Translations under genes and position numbers: made by a program | From: JAYWXI01 sp036016955 | GTDB lineage: Bacteria; Bacteroidota; Bacteroidia; Flavobacteriales; Weeksellaceae | Direction: 5' to 3' | Length of the DNA: 64,000 bases | Assembly (NCBI RefSeq): GCF_036016955.1 | Contig: NZ_JAYWXI010000004.1 | Location: 124,001-188,000, forward strand | The notes under the pieces: generated by a model | The model's database searches: none | Told to the model about the DNA's origin: nothing | The model's input: only the letters and a program-made list of their open reading frames with translations | Part shown: positions 42,601-50,716 of the stretch, in pieces | How the letters are laid out: the number at the start of each line of letters is the position of its first letter | Position numbering within the stretch: position 1 is the first letter of the stretch

Positions 42601-42703
42601 TTATACCAGCAACAGAAGATATACCCTACTGGAAGAAATCGGTACGAAGCCTAACGTATTCTATCATACCAAAGTTAGAAACAGAAAAGAAAACAAAGTT
42701 TAA
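39635..42703 (+). CDS. actB: Alternative complex III subunit ActB (Fe-S / molybdopterin-oxidoreductase-like)
   Basis: The 1022-residue subunit joins a molybdopterin-oxidoreductase-like domain, which in studied complexes lacks the cofactor, with a C-terminal ferredoxin-like domain. A twin-arginine-type signal is internal (SRRDFLKLLGF at 50-60) and ends in a lipobox-like LAAC at about residue 70, so the protein is probably folded before export and lipid-anchored. The Fe-S part shows CTGCGACIIACQ, MCQHCNHAPCETVCPV, CIGTRYCANNCPYKVRRFNW and KCSMCIQ, enough cysteines for four clusters. It starts 24 bases after actA. Confidence 0.95.
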   Translation: MASNKIQFRSIHELKDPALNQKLAQKEFQNEIPVDEFLGDSEKMNNSGTSRRDFLKLLGFSTAAVTLAACEAPVIKTIPYVVKPHDIIPGVPNYYATTFFDGFDFSNVLVKTREGRPIKIEANPAAKELGKTNARAQASVLSLYDNDKVKQPQLQGKDETFDKVDDYILKALAEAQGSGKRIVVLSHSYASPTFKKLFGDFKAKYPTAELVTYDAYPYAAALDAAQEVFGQRALPVYDLSGTELVVSFQADFLDHYNGASLETSYAAAKKPGANMLRHIQVESNMSLTGANADTRIPLKPSAVNKTLVEVYNLINGGSSSDKNAQSIAAELQAKGSKAVVLADGSKGAYVLAHLINQKLGSSAFTGKKNLLKEFDGARYQEFLSWMNSGQVGVLITNNINPIYSSNKGEDFKKALTKVPHVVAIVDKKNEMYEAAKAVIPATHWLESWADLTPQSGVYSLMQPTISKVFKPRQIEESLLVWINGKNSPANNYYDYLKANASSLLGGVSFNKALYNGYNEVASEAALAYAGGNATQAIAELSNFKASEWELNLYTKTSIGDGTQANNPWLQELPDPITRLSWDNYLTVSPKDAAKLGLENTLNARMQLDGSKVNLTVNGVTLNDVPVFIQPGQAEGSFGLALGYGKKNSGKVAETGVNAYPLFDGSNLCVGGIKIEKSSSSKHEFAGMQLQNTLMGRYEIAREVPLETFLNVKFDDRTIENGRPKGWNIPLEYHTLTESMAAGKISLWDEFDDTDGPHFNLSIDLNACTGCGACIIACQAENNVPVVGKEEVRMSRDMYWLRIDRYYSAKEKIDQKEQLDRNLNVPQVYDILIEPAENPDVIFQPVMCQHCNHAPCETVCPVAATSHGKQGQNQMAYNRCIGTRYCANNCPYKVRRFNWFTYNLNDKFDFNMNNDLGRMVLNPDVVVRTRGVMEKCSMCIQMTQNTILEAKKEGRKVQDGEFATACSKACSTGAMQFGDMNDKTSEVRKLYTSNRRYTLLEEIGTKPNVFYHTKVRNRKENKV

Positions 42704-42721
42704 ATAATAATAAGGTAAAAC

Positions 42722-44116
42722 ATGTCACATTACGAAGCCCCAATTAGGGAACCTTTAATTATTGGTCACAAAACTTATCATGATATCACAGAAGATATCG
42801 CCAGACCTATCGAAGAAAGAGCCGGAAAGCTCTGGTGGATTTCATTTTGGGCGGCATTGGTACTGTTTATTTATGGATTCGGCTGCATCGCCTACACCAT
42901 AGGTACTGGTATCGGCGCCTGGGGACTCAACAGAACCATCAACTGGGGTTGGGATATTACCAACTTCGTATGGTGGGTGGGGATTGGTCACGCCGGAACC
43001 CTGATTTCTGCAGTACTATTATTATTTAGACAACGTTGGAGAATGTCCGTGAACCGTTCTGCCGAAGCGATGACCATCTTTGCCGTTGTTCAGGCTGCGA
43101 TTTTCCCGGTCATCCACATGGGTAGAGTTTGGGTTGGTTACTGGGTGTTTCCTATCCCTAACCAGTTTGGTTCACTTTGGACAAACTTTAACTCGCCTCT
43201 ACTTTGGGACGTATTTGCGATTTCCACCTATTTCTCGGTATCAACGGTATTTTGGTTCATGGGACTTATTCCGGACTTCGCTATGATTCGAGATCGGGCA
43301 AAAACCCCTTGGACAAAAAAGATTTATACGTTCCTTGCCTTCGGTTGGGGAGGTAAGGCAAAACACTGGCAGCGTTTCGAAGAACTTTCATTGGTTCTTG
43401 CCGGTTTGGCAACCCCGCTAGTATTTTCCGTACACACCACGGTATCCTTTGACTTTGCTACATCGGTTATTAAAGGATGGCACTCCACCATCTATCCGCC
43501 GTACTTCGTTGCGGGAGCGATTTTCTCTGGATTTGCGATGGTACAAACGCTTCTTTTGGTGGCCAGAAAGGTATGTAACCTTGAGGAGTACATCACCATG
43601 TACCACATCGAAATCATGAACATCGTTATCGTAGTAACCGGAGGAATGGTAACGGTGGCCTACGCGGTAGAATATTTTATTGCATGGTATTCGGGAACAC
43701 GTTTCGAGGATTTTGCCTATCTGACTCCAGGAGCGGCTACCGGTCCTTACTGGTGGGCATTTTGGGCACTAATCATCTGTAACCTTGTCGTGCCAGCTTC
43801 GTTCTGGTTCAAGAAATTGCGTACCAATATCATTTGGACATTCTTTGTAGCTCTTATCATCAACATCGGTATGTGGTTTGAGCGTTTTGACATCATCGTT
43901 ATCAACCTATCTAGAGACTACCTTCCTGGTTCTTGGACGATGTTTAAACCGACAATCATTGACGTTGGGGTTTACTTGGGAACCATCGGATTCTTCTCTG
44001 TATTGTTCCTACTTTACGCAAGAACATTCCCTGTAATTGCACAGGCTGAATTGAAATCTATTTTGAAAATTTCTGGTGAAACTTATAAAGCAAAAGAAGG
44101 AGATGAGCACCACTAA
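42722..44116 (+). CDS. actC: Alternative complex III subunit ActC (NrfD-like membrane protein)
   Basis: A 464-residue polytopic membrane protein of the NrfD/PsrC family with about ten transmembrane helices, which forms the quinol-binding part of the complex together with ActF. Characteristic segments are WGWDITNFVWWVGIGHAGTL near the N-terminus, HMGRVWVGYW, and VFSVHTTVSFDFATSVIKGW. It begins 18 bases after actB. Its 3' end overlaps actD by 14 bases, suggesting coupled translation. Confidence 0.95.
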   Translation: MSHYEAPIREPLIIGHKTYHDITEDIARPIEERAGKLWWISFWAALVLFIYGFGCIAYTIGTGIGAWGLNRTINWGWDITNFVWWVGIGHAGTLISAVLLLFRQRWRMSVNRSAEAMTIFAVVQAAIFPVIHMGRVWVGYWVFPIPNQFGSLWTNFNSPLLWDVFAISTYFSVSTVFWFMGLIPDFAMIRDRAKTPWTKKIYTFLAFGWGGKAKHWQRFEELSLVLAGLATPLVFSVHTTVSFDFATSVIKGWHSTIYPPYFVAGAIFSGFAMVQTLLLVARKVCNLEEYITMYHIEIMNIVIVVTGGMVTVAYAVEYFIAWYSGTRFEDFAYLTPGAATGPYWWAFWALIICNLVVPASFWFKKLRTNIIWTFFVALIINIGMWFERFDIIVINLSRDYLPGSWTMFKPTIIDVGVYLGTIGFFSVLFLLYARTFPVIAQAELKSILKISGETYKAKEGDEHH

Positions 44117-44624
44117 AATAATTTACGGTTTATATGCCGACGATGATGATTTAATGCAAGGCGTTAAAGCATTTAGAGAAAAAGGAATTGAGATCAACGA
44201 GGTGTATACTCCTTTCCCGGTTCACGGGTTGGATAAAGCTCTTGGTCTGAAAAAAACAAGGATTTCGGATGCAGCGTTCATCTATGCTTGTTACGGAGTA
44301 ACCATCGGGGCACTAATTACGTGGTACACCATGAATCACGATTGGCCGCAAAACATCGGTGGAAAGCCTGCCTTTGATTGGGCTCACAACATGCCTGCTT
44401 TTGTGGTTCCCATGTTCGAATTGATGGTATTCTGTGCTGCGCACATGATGTCCCTTACTTTCCTTGTAAGAAACAAAATGTATCCTGGTGCTCCGGCTCA
44501 AAATCCGGACCCTCGTACCACCGACGATAAATTCCTTATGGAGTTTGTAAGCCAGGATGTTGATAAAATTAAACAGCTTCTCATCGAGACCGGTGCTGAA
44601 GAAATAACCGTAAAAGATGCTTAA
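44103..44624 (+). CDS. actD: Alternative complex III subunit ActD (DUF3341)
   Basis: The 173-residue product has a soluble N-terminal part (KIIYGLYADDDDLMQGVKAF ... EVYTPFPVHGLDKALGL) and two transmembrane helices (about 57-76 and 98-122), matching ActD. ATG at 44103 is chosen because it starts the conserved domain; an ATG 27 bases upstream would only add a lysine-rich stretch inside actC. It ends one base before the start of actE. Confidence 0.93.
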   Translation: MSTTKIIYGLYADDDDLMQGVKAFREKGIEINEVYTPFPVHGLDKALGLKKTRISDAAFIYACYGVTIGALITWYTMNHDWPQNIGGKPAFDWAHNMPAFVVPMFELMVFCAAHMMSLTFLVRNKMYPGAPAQNPDPRTTDDKFLMEFVSQDVDKIKQLLIETGAEEITVKDA

Positions 44625-44625
44625 A

Positions 44626-45300
44626 ATGAAAAAAAATATTTTAAAGATTACAGCCATCTTAGGTTTTGCTGGTTTAGTACTTACTTCTTGTGGAAAAGGT
44701 AATCCTCCTTTGGTTTATTTTCCAGACATGTATTTTCCAGTGGCATACGATCCGCTTCAAAAAGCAGAAGATCCTTACTCCAAGCACGACAATGAAGTGC
44801 CCGCTTTTGTTAAACAAAATGGAGCCACAGCCTTGACTCCCGTTCCGGGAACCGTACCTCAAAATCGTGACGGTATTTTCGCTGAAGGGCTTCTTCCTGC
44901 CAATATGGACGAGTATAATGCCGGCTACGAAGCTTCCAAAGCCGTAACGGTTTCGCCTCTAAATCCGGCTAATGCAGAAAAAGATTTGGCTAGAGGAAAA
45001 GTGCTTTATGAAAAGACGTGTTCGGCTTGCCACGGTACGGCAGGAGACGGACAAGGTTCCATCGTTCAAACGGGAGCTTACGTTGGTGTTCCTAAATATG
45101 CCGACAGAGCGATTACACTAGGAACAGTACACTATGTCATCGAGAACGGTAGAAACGCCATGGGCTCTTACGCCGGACAGCTTACTCCGGGAGACCGTTG
45201 GAGAGTGGCTATGTATGTTATGAACGAATTTAAAGGTGGGCCTGCAGCACCCGCTGCAGGAACAACTGCCGCAGTGACTGATTCTACCGCTACAAAATAA
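44626..45300 (+). CDS. actE: Alternative complex III subunit ActE (monohaem cytochrome c lipoprotein)
   Basis: A 224-residue lipoprotein (lipobox LTSC near residue 20) with one cytochrome c domain whose haem site is CSACH (about residues 130-134) and a likely Met ligand in NAMGSYAGQLTPGDRW. It would receive electrons from ActA. The conserved MYFPVAYDP segment after the lipobox is typical. ATG at 44626 is preferred to one nine bases upstream that overlaps actD. The C-terminus is a low-complexity Ala/Pro/Thr tail. Confidence 0.94.
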   Translation: MKKNILKITAILGFAGLVLTSCGKGNPPLVYFPDMYFPVAYDPLQKAEDPYSKHDNEVPAFVKQNGATALTPVPGTVPQNRDGIFAEGLLPANMDEYNAGYEASKAVTVSPLNPANAEKDLARGKVLYEKTCSACHGTAGDGQGSIVQTGAYVGVPKYADRAITLGTVHYVIENGRNAMGSYAGQLTPGDRWRVAMYVMNEFKGGPAAPAAGTTAAVTDSTATK

Positions 45301-45318
45301 TTTTAAAAGACAGAAAAA

Positions 45319-46650
45319 ATGTATAGTTTTTCACCTAAATTAAGATTAACATCCATCGTACTGATTGTTGTAGGACTGATTCTCTTTGGAGCCGGCTACC
45401 TCATCAATAAAAGTTACGATAATACGGCTGTGGAACATATGATGGAGGCCGTGCACGCTTCCGGTCATACTGCGCCAACACACTCCAGCGAGCTTGTAGG
45501 TCCTCAGGATCACAACTCTCATTTGGAGCACGCCATCCACCAAGTTAAAAACCAGCCTTTGGCGGCATTGCATTTTGTAGCCGTATTTTTCTTTGCGGCA
45601 TCTTGCTGCGTGCTGTTTTTCTATTCCATCCAACATGCTGCTCACGCCGGATGGTCTATTATCGTTACTCGTGTAATGGAAGCCATCGCTTATTTCATTC
45701 CTTGGGCGGGTGCATTTTGCCTTGTCATTATGGCACTTAACATTTCACATATTGGGCATCTGTTTCATTGGATGGATCCTTCACTGAAAGACCCTAATGA
45801 CCCTAACTTTGATGTTATCACCCTCGAAAAGAGCAAATTCCTTAACGAATCTTTCTATTTGGTAAGAAATCTTTTCTATGTGCTTGGAGCCTCTTTCTTT
45901 GCATGGAAACTAAGAACCCAATCCAAGAAAGTCGACCAAACCAAAAATGCAAGAGACTACCAAATGTTGTACAGATGGTCTGTAGGTTACATCGTATTCT
46001 TCGGATTTGCATCTGTAGGATGGGCTTGGGATTGGTTGATGTCAATCGACCACCACTGGTACTCTACCATGTACGTATGGTATGCAATGGTAAGTGCCTT
46101 GGCCACTGCTGTAGCCTTGATTATTTTGGTGACCGTTTACTTGAAGAAAAAAGGATTTCTTCCTGAGTTTAACGACAATCACCTTCACGATTTAGGTAAA
46201 TTCCTTTTTGCTACGAGTATGCTGTGGACGTACACTTGGTTCTGTCAGTTCATGCTTTACTGGTATGCCAACGTTCCTGAAGAAGTGAATTATTTCTTCG
46301 GAAGATTTGAGCACTATGCTCCAACCTTCCTCCCAATGCTTATCTTAAACTTCCTCATTCCATTGTTGGTTTTGGTAAGTTCGAGCATTAAGAGAAATTA
46401 TAAAGTTGTAACGTCGGTTGCTGTAATTGTAGTGATTGGCCATATCATAGATTACTTCAACATGGTAATGCCCGGAACGGTTGGCCCTTATTGGAACAAC
46501 GCAGCAGTACTATTGTTGGTATTGGGAGCTGTAATCTTCTTTGTAGGTTTGTTCATCCTTGCCGTGATGTCCAAACTGACAAAATTGAAACTGATTCCTA
46601 CAGGAAACCCATTCGTTCACGAATCAAAAATCTACGAGTACCCGTTCTAA
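45319..46650 (+). CDS. actF: Alternative complex III subunit ActF
   Basis: A 443-residue polytopic protein with about ten transmembrane helices, related to ActC, completing the quinol-oxidising membrane core. Conserved segments are AAHAGWSIIVTRVMEAIAYF, ALNISHIGHLFHWMD and WAWDWLMSIDHHWYSTMYVW. A His-rich loop (SGHTAPTHSSELVG region, about 48-75) lies between the first two helices. It is the last gene of the operon; a strong terminator follows within 30 bases and no cytochrome oxidase gene comes next. Confidence 0.94.
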   Translation: MYSFSPKLRLTSIVLIVVGLILFGAGYLINKSYDNTAVEHMMEAVHASGHTAPTHSSELVGPQDHNSHLEHAIHQVKNQPLAALHFVAVFFFAASCCVLFFYSIQHAAHAGWSIIVTRVMEAIAYFIPWAGAFCLVIMALNISHIGHLFHWMDPSLKDPNDPNFDVITLEKSKFLNESFYLVRNLFYVLGASFFAWKLRTQSKKVDQTKNARDYQMLYRWSVGYIVFFGFASVGWAWDWLMSIDHHWYSTMYVWYAMVSALATAVALIILVTVYLKKKGFLPEFNDNHLHDLGKFLFATSMLWTYTWFCQFMLYWYANVPEEVNYFFGRFEHYAPTFLPMLILNFLIPLLVLVSSSIKRNYKVVTSVAVIVVIGHIIDYFNMVMPGTVGPYWNNAAVLLLVLGAVIFFVGLFILAVMSKLTKLKLIPTGNPFVHESKIYEYPF

Positions 46651-46680
46651 ACCACGGAGTAATATAGAACCTCAAAAAGA

Positions 46681-46707
46681 ATCCCGACATCATGTCGGGA
46701 TTTTTTT
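46681..46707 (+). terminator. Terminator of the act operon
   Basis: A perfect 9-bp stem (ATCCCGACA / TGTCGGGAT) with a 3-base loop and a run of T. The T run leads directly into the -7 element at 46708-46715. Confidence 0.85.
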
Positions 46708-46715
46708 TACTTTTG
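46708..46715 (+). promoter_or_regulatory. -7 promoter element fused to the act terminator
   Basis: TACTTTTG begins where the terminator T run ends, 18 bases before the ATG at 46734. Confidence 0.5.
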
Positions 46716-46733
46716 TGCAAAGCTTTTTTAAAC

Positions 46734-47891
46734 ATGAAACGTTTAATCTTTATCTTATTCGTCGCCCTTACAACACTTAACGCTTGTAAAAAAGACACCG
46801 TGGATGCCACTACGACCAAAACTTTTCAAAGCAGCATCAACGATATGGCCAGCAGCCTGACCACTTTGCAGCAGGTTAAATTTAACGAAGCATTATACAT
46901 CCTAAAGACCTTCGGTGTGGAAGGCGGGAGTGACATCGAAAAAATCAATGCCCTCGGAAAAAAAATCAACGGAATGAAAGTGCCTCAGATTTTAAGTCTC
47001 GCCGACCAAGTCGCCTCCAAAAACGGTATCGAATGGTCCAGCACTGGCCCACCATCGCTCGGCGAAATGAATATTTTTGGGAACGAAGAAGCCAGCCAAT
47101 ACGATCCGAACGATGTGAAAGCCTCCTCGCTATCGCTAACAGTTATAGAAACCATGAAAGATTCCGTTCTTGGCCCCAAAGCCATTCAAGTGGTTCCTCG
47201 ATTGGTGGACCAGTCCGGCAAACCGATTGATTTCTCTGGCGCCGCTCTGGAAACCGTTTTGGAAGTTCACAACAGCAACGGAAAACTGTTAACCTCCAAA
47301 AACCTGATGCAGGATAACGATTTTTCAGGATTTACCATTCGTATGGCGTCGCTCCCATCGCAAAAAATTACAGACGGAACCATTGACATTACCGTAACGG
47401 TAAAAACAACCGCTAAAAATTTCAAAATGTCTAAAATCGGCGTTCCTGTGAACCTCAAAGCCCTTCGGATGCCTGCTCCTGGAGCAGGCCAAGAGCAAGA
47501 CCTTGCACTTCAAGAACCCGCCGATCCTTCTCAGCAAAATCCTAACGCCGACAATGCACTTGCCAGCCCTTCCTCTGACCCCAAAACAACGGTAACCCGT
47601 TTCTTGAATCATTTGAGCTCTCAAAACCTCAAAGCAGCTTACGAAACATCCGATAATGCAGGGTGGGGTTCCTACGATCAGTTTTCCAATCCGACCTCGG
47701 GATTTGGCGCGGTAAAAAGTATTAACGTAAAAAACATCACCACCAAATCAGCTTCCGATAAATCGGCTCAAATCGGAGCCACCTACGATGTAACGGATAA
47801 AACAGGAAAAACCACTTCCCTGCAAGTTACTTTCGGACTGAAAAACATCAAAGGAGAGTGGAAAATAACCAATTATAACATTAACCAATAA
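46734..47891 (+). CDS. Lipoprotein of unknown function
   Basis: A 385-residue lipoprotein (lipobox LTTLNAC, Cys about residue 18). The N-terminal helical segment (TFQSSINDMASSLTTLQQVKF) resembles a domain seen in other uncharacterised lipoproteins that start with a Cys and a short DxS/T linker. The middle is beta-rich, and the last about 100 residues (VTRFLNHLSSQNLKAAYETS ... GEWKITNYNIN) look NTF2-like. I cannot assign a function. ATG at 46734 gives a clean signal peptide. apt starts three bases after the stop, so they share a transcript. Confidence 0.72.
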   Translation: MKRLIFILFVALTTLNACKKDTVDATTTKTFQSSINDMASSLTTLQQVKFNEALYILKTFGVEGGSDIEKINALGKKINGMKVPQILSLADQVASKNGIEWSSTGPPSLGEMNIFGNEEASQYDPNDVKASSLSLTVIETMKDSVLGPKAIQVVPRLVDQSGKPIDFSGAALETVLEVHNSNGKLLTSKNLMQDNDFSGFTIRMASLPSQKITDGTIDITVTVKTTAKNFKMSKIGVPVNLKALRMPAPGAGQEQDLALQEPADPSQQNPNADNALASPSSDPKTTVTRFLNHLSSQNLKAAYETSDNAGWGSYDQFSNPTSGFGAVKSINVKNITTKSASDKSAQIGATYDVTDKTGKTTSLQVTFGLKNIKGEWKITNYNINQ

Positions 47892-47894
47892 ATT

Positions 47895-48431
47895 ATGGCA
47901 TCCAAAGAGCTCATCACCGCACTGGAAAACACCGTACTCAATATTCCCGATTTTCCTAAACCGGGCATCCAATTCAAGGACATTAGTCCCATTTTCCTCC
48001 AACCGAAACTCTACGAAGCCGTCATTGAAGACTTGGCGGCTTTCAGTCGGGGAAAAATCGACGTCGTCTGCGGTATTGAAAGCCGTGGCTACCTCTTTGG
48101 TATTGCCATTGCGGTCGCGTTGGGAGTGCCCTTTATTTTGATAAGAAAAAAAGGGAAACTCCCCCCTCCTTTCGTCTCCCAATCCTACGAGTTGGAATAC
48201 GGCACCTCCGAAATCGAAATGAGAGAAGGTCAACTGAAAGCAGGACAAAGGGTACTAATCCACGACGATTTACTCGCCACAGGCGGAACTACCGAAGCGG
48301 CAGCCAAATTAGTCCAAAAGCAGGGCGGTATTGTCACTCAATTTAGCTTTTTGATTGGTCTTAAAGCACTTCAAGGCGAGAGCAAACTCCTGCCTTATGC
48401 CTCCGAAATCTATACAATTTTGGATTATTAA
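47895..48431 (+). CDS. apt: Adenine phosphoribosyltransferase
   Basis: The enzyme salvages adenine to AMP using PRPP. The 178-residue length and motifs are typical: NIPDFPKPGIQFKDISP near the N-terminus, GIESRGYLFG, RKKGKLPPP, and the PRPP-binding VLIHDDLLATGGTTEAA. It is co-transcribed with the preceding lipoprotein gene, an association without clear meaning. Confidence 0.96.
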   Translation: MASKELITALENTVLNIPDFPKPGIQFKDISPIFLQPKLYEAVIEDLAAFSRGKIDVVCGIESRGYLFGIAIAVALGVPFILIRKKGKLPPPFVSQSYELEYGTSEIEMREGQLKAGQRVLIHDDLLATGGTTEAAAKLVQKQGGIVTQFSFLIGLKALQGESKLLPYASEIYTILDY

Positions 48432-48452
48432 CCAAAATCCATTTTACCCGAT

Positions 48453-48483
48453 TTTGAAAATCATTCAGAAACAATTAAATTTG
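48453..48483 (+). promoter_or_regulatory. Promoter of the TPR-like gene and ribH
   Basis: TTTG at 48453-48456 and TAAATTTG at 48476-48483 are 19 bases apart, close to the full Bacteroidota consensus. Confidence 0.7.
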
Positions 48484-48506
48484 CATCTCATTTTTTAGAC
48501 CGACTT

Positions 48507-49208
48507 ATGACAAAAAATAAAAACCAACAAGAAATCGAAGGAAAAGAAACCGTAGAGTTTTTCAAGGATCTCGATAAAGAAGCTCTTCAGACGGAACGTT
48601 TTCTGGAGAGAAATGCAAAACTCTTATCCATTATTTTCGGTGGATTGGTTGTTTTGATCCTTTCCTATTTTGCTTATCAGCAATTCATCGTTGCTCCTAA
48701 AAATGAAGAAGCGACCAAAGGCTATTTGGCTGCCATGGCAAAGCTTCAACAAGGAGACAACACCGAAGCCCTAGGAGGAAAATCGGCTGCGAACCCCGGA
48801 TTTTTAGGAACCTATGAAAATTATTCGGCTACCGACGCAGGAAAACTCTCGGCTTATAATGCCGGACTCATCCGTTTCAAAGAAGGGAAATACAAAGAAG
48901 CCTATGACCTTTTGGATCAATTCAGTTCGGATAACAAAGTGCTCATGGCTCTTAAATACGGTGCCATGGCCGACGCCCAAGCCAACCTGAACAAAGTGAA
49001 TGAGGCCTTATCCCTTTTGGAGAAGGCGATTTCTGCATCCGACGATCCTTATACTTCCTATTATTTCACGCGTAAAGCCGGTATTCTGTCGCTTGCGCTA
49101 AAGAAAAATGCGGAAGCCAAAAAATACTTCACCAGCATCGACGAGAAGTACACCGAGTACGACAACGGAATGTCCGATGCTTATATCGAAATGGTAAAAT
49201 ATTATTAA
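48507..49208 (+). CDS. Membrane-anchored TPR-like protein
   Basis: A 233-residue protein with an N-terminal cytoplasmic segment, one transmembrane helix (about residues 36-55, LSIIFGGLVVLILSYFAYQQF), and a C-terminal periplasmic region built of tetratricopeptide-like helix pairs (AYNAGLIRFKEGKYKEAYDL; DAQANLNKVNEALSLLEKAI). This is the layout of the YfgM family, which assists periplasmic protein folding in E. coli; the role here is inferred only. ribH starts 3 bases after its stop. Confidence 0.78.
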   Translation: MTKNKNQQEIEGKETVEFFKDLDKEALQTERFLERNAKLLSIIFGGLVVLILSYFAYQQFIVAPKNEEATKGYLAAMAKLQQGDNTEALGGKSAANPGFLGTYENYSATDAGKLSAYNAGLIRFKEGKYKEAYDLLDQFSSDNKVLMALKYGAMADAQANLNKVNEALSLLEKAISASDDPYTSYYFTRKAGILSLALKKNAEAKKYFTSIDEKYTEYDNGMSDAYIEMVKYY

Positions 49209-49211
49209 CCC

Positions 49212-49721
49212 ATGGCTACAGTAAATCTTTCCGATTACAAGCCACTCCATATCACTAATGCCGATGACTTTACCATCGGCATTGTAGTTTCCGAGTGGAA
49301 CGATTTCATTACATTCAATCTCCGCGATGCTACTTTGGCTCTATTGGAGAAAGAAGGCGTAAAAAAAGAAAACCTAACCGTCTATACCGTTCCTGGAGCC
49401 TTTGAACTAAGCTATGCCTCCATGCAACTCTGCAAGACACAGCGGTTTGATGCCGTCATTGCCATTGGCTGCGTCATACGGGGCGAAACGGCTCATTTTG
49501 ATTATGTTTGCTCTGCCGTTGCGCAAGGGATAAAAGACTGCAATACCCAAACCGATACTCCTACGATTTTTTGTGTACTGACCGATGACACCAAAGAACA
49601 ATCTATAGCCCGAAGCGGCGGTAACCTCGGAAACAAAGGGGTGGAAGCAGCCGTTACGGCTTTAAAAATGATTGATTTCAAAAGAGGTCTTAGCCCGCAA
49701 CAAAATCATATTGGATTTTAA
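49212..49721 (+). CDS. ribH: 6,7-dimethyl-8-ribityllumazine synthase
   Basis: Penultimate enzyme of riboflavin synthesis, joining the pyrimidine and four-carbon precursors. The 169-residue length fits. Visible motifs are VSEWNDFIT near the N-terminus, VPGAFELSYASMQL, and AIGCVIRGETAHFDYVCSAV with the catalytic His, plus VLTDDTKEQSIARSGG. It shares a transcript with the TPR-like gene; other rib genes are not in the window. Confidence 0.96.
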   Translation: MATVNLSDYKPLHITNADDFTIGIVVSEWNDFITFNLRDATLALLEKEGVKKENLTVYTVPGAFELSYASMQLCKTQRFDAVIAIGCVIRGETAHFDYVCSAVAQGIKDCNTQTDTPTIFCVLTDDTKEQSIARSGGNLGNKGVEAAVTALKMIDFKRGLSPQQNHIGF

Positions 49722-49741
49722 TCCTAAACGGAAATATTTAG

Positions 49742-49749
49742 TACCTTTA
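49742..49749 (+). promoter_or_regulatory. Probable -7 element for the zinc peptidase
   Basis: TACCTTTA differs from the consensus only in the last base and lies 22 bases before the ATG at 49772. Confidence 0.4.
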
Positions 49750-49771
49750 CCACAAGTAAAAAATACAACGG

Positions 49772-50623
49772 ATGAAATGGACAGAAAACCGAAGCGATAA
49801 TGTAGAAGACCGCCGTGGACGAGGAAGTGGCGGAGGGCTGGTAGGCGGAGGCCTTATCTCGCTGATTATTGCAGCCATCGTTTTTTTTCTGGGAGGCGAT
49901 CCTTCGGCGGTGTTGAATTCGGGCATAAGTTCTTCTGCTCCGACCGAACAGCGTGAATTAACCTCGGAAGAGAAGCAAATCAACGAATTTATAAGAATGC
50001 TTACCTCCGAAAACGAAAGAACTTGGGCAAAGATTTTCCAGGAAAACGGGATGCAATACCGTCCTGCGAAAGTGGTTCTCTTTGAACAAATCACACAATC
50101 CGGTTGTGGGACGGCTCAGGCGGCCATGGGCCCTTTTTACTGCCCCAGCGACGAAACCGTGTACATGGATCTCAGCTTTTTTAATGAATTACAGGAACGT
50201 TTTGGGGCTCAGGTAACCGAATTTTCCGTGGCTTATGTTCTTGCCCACGAAATGGGGCACCATGTGCAAAACCTTTTGGGAACGTTGCAAAAAACCGAAC
50301 AATTAAGACGAAGTGGGCAATACTCTCAAACCCAAATGAATCAAGTTTCCGTCGCCACAGAACTTCAGGCCGACTTTTATGCCGGACTTTGGGCCAGATA
50401 TTCCGACGACCGGGAAAAGTTTTTAGAGCCGGGCGACATCGAATCGGCCATTAGCGCTGCCCAAGCCGTTGGTGATGACAATATTCAGAAACGGGCCCAA
50501 GGCTACGTCAATCAGGAAACCTTTACCCACGGAAGTTCTGCCCAACGGAAGGAGTGGTTCCTAAGAGGTTATCAAACGGGAGACATACGGCAAGGCAACA
50601 CCTTTGACCAATTGCTTCGCTAA
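49772..50623 (+). CDS. YpfJ-type neutral zinc metallopeptidase
   Basis: The 283-residue protein matches the putative neutral zinc metallopeptidase family. It has the usual MKWTENRSDNVEDRRG start, a Gly-rich segment leading into one transmembrane helix (about 20-45), and the HExxH site in AHEMGHHVQNLLG. A second conserved segment (ATELQADFYAGLWARY) supplies the third zinc-ligand Glu. It is probably anchored in the inner membrane with the catalytic part in the periplasm. Substrates are not known. Confidence 0.92.
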   Translation: MKWTENRSDNVEDRRGRGSGGGLVGGGLISLIIAAIVFFLGGDPSAVLNSGISSSAPTEQRELTSEEKQINEFIRMLTSENERTWAKIFQENGMQYRPAKVVLFEQITQSGCGTAQAAMGPFYCPSDETVYMDLSFFNELQERFGAQVTEFSVAYVLAHEMGHHVQNLLGTLQKTEQLRRSGQYSQTQMNQVSVATELQADFYAGLWARYSDDREKFLEPGDIESAISAAQAVGDDNIQKRAQGYVNQETFTHGSSAQRKEWFLRGYQTGDIRQGNTFDQLLR

Positions 50624-50687
50624 AAACACAAAGAATGCACAAAAAGAGAGCGAAGAAATTCACCTCTCCCTTGCTCCAAAATTTTAT

Positions 50688-50695
50688 TAAATTTG
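50688..50695 (+). promoter_or_regulatory. -7 promoter element for prs
   Basis: TAAATTTG is an exact match, 21 bases before the ATG at 50717. Confidence 0.6.
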
Positions 50696-50716
50696 CCTTC
50701 AAAATAAACAGTAAAA

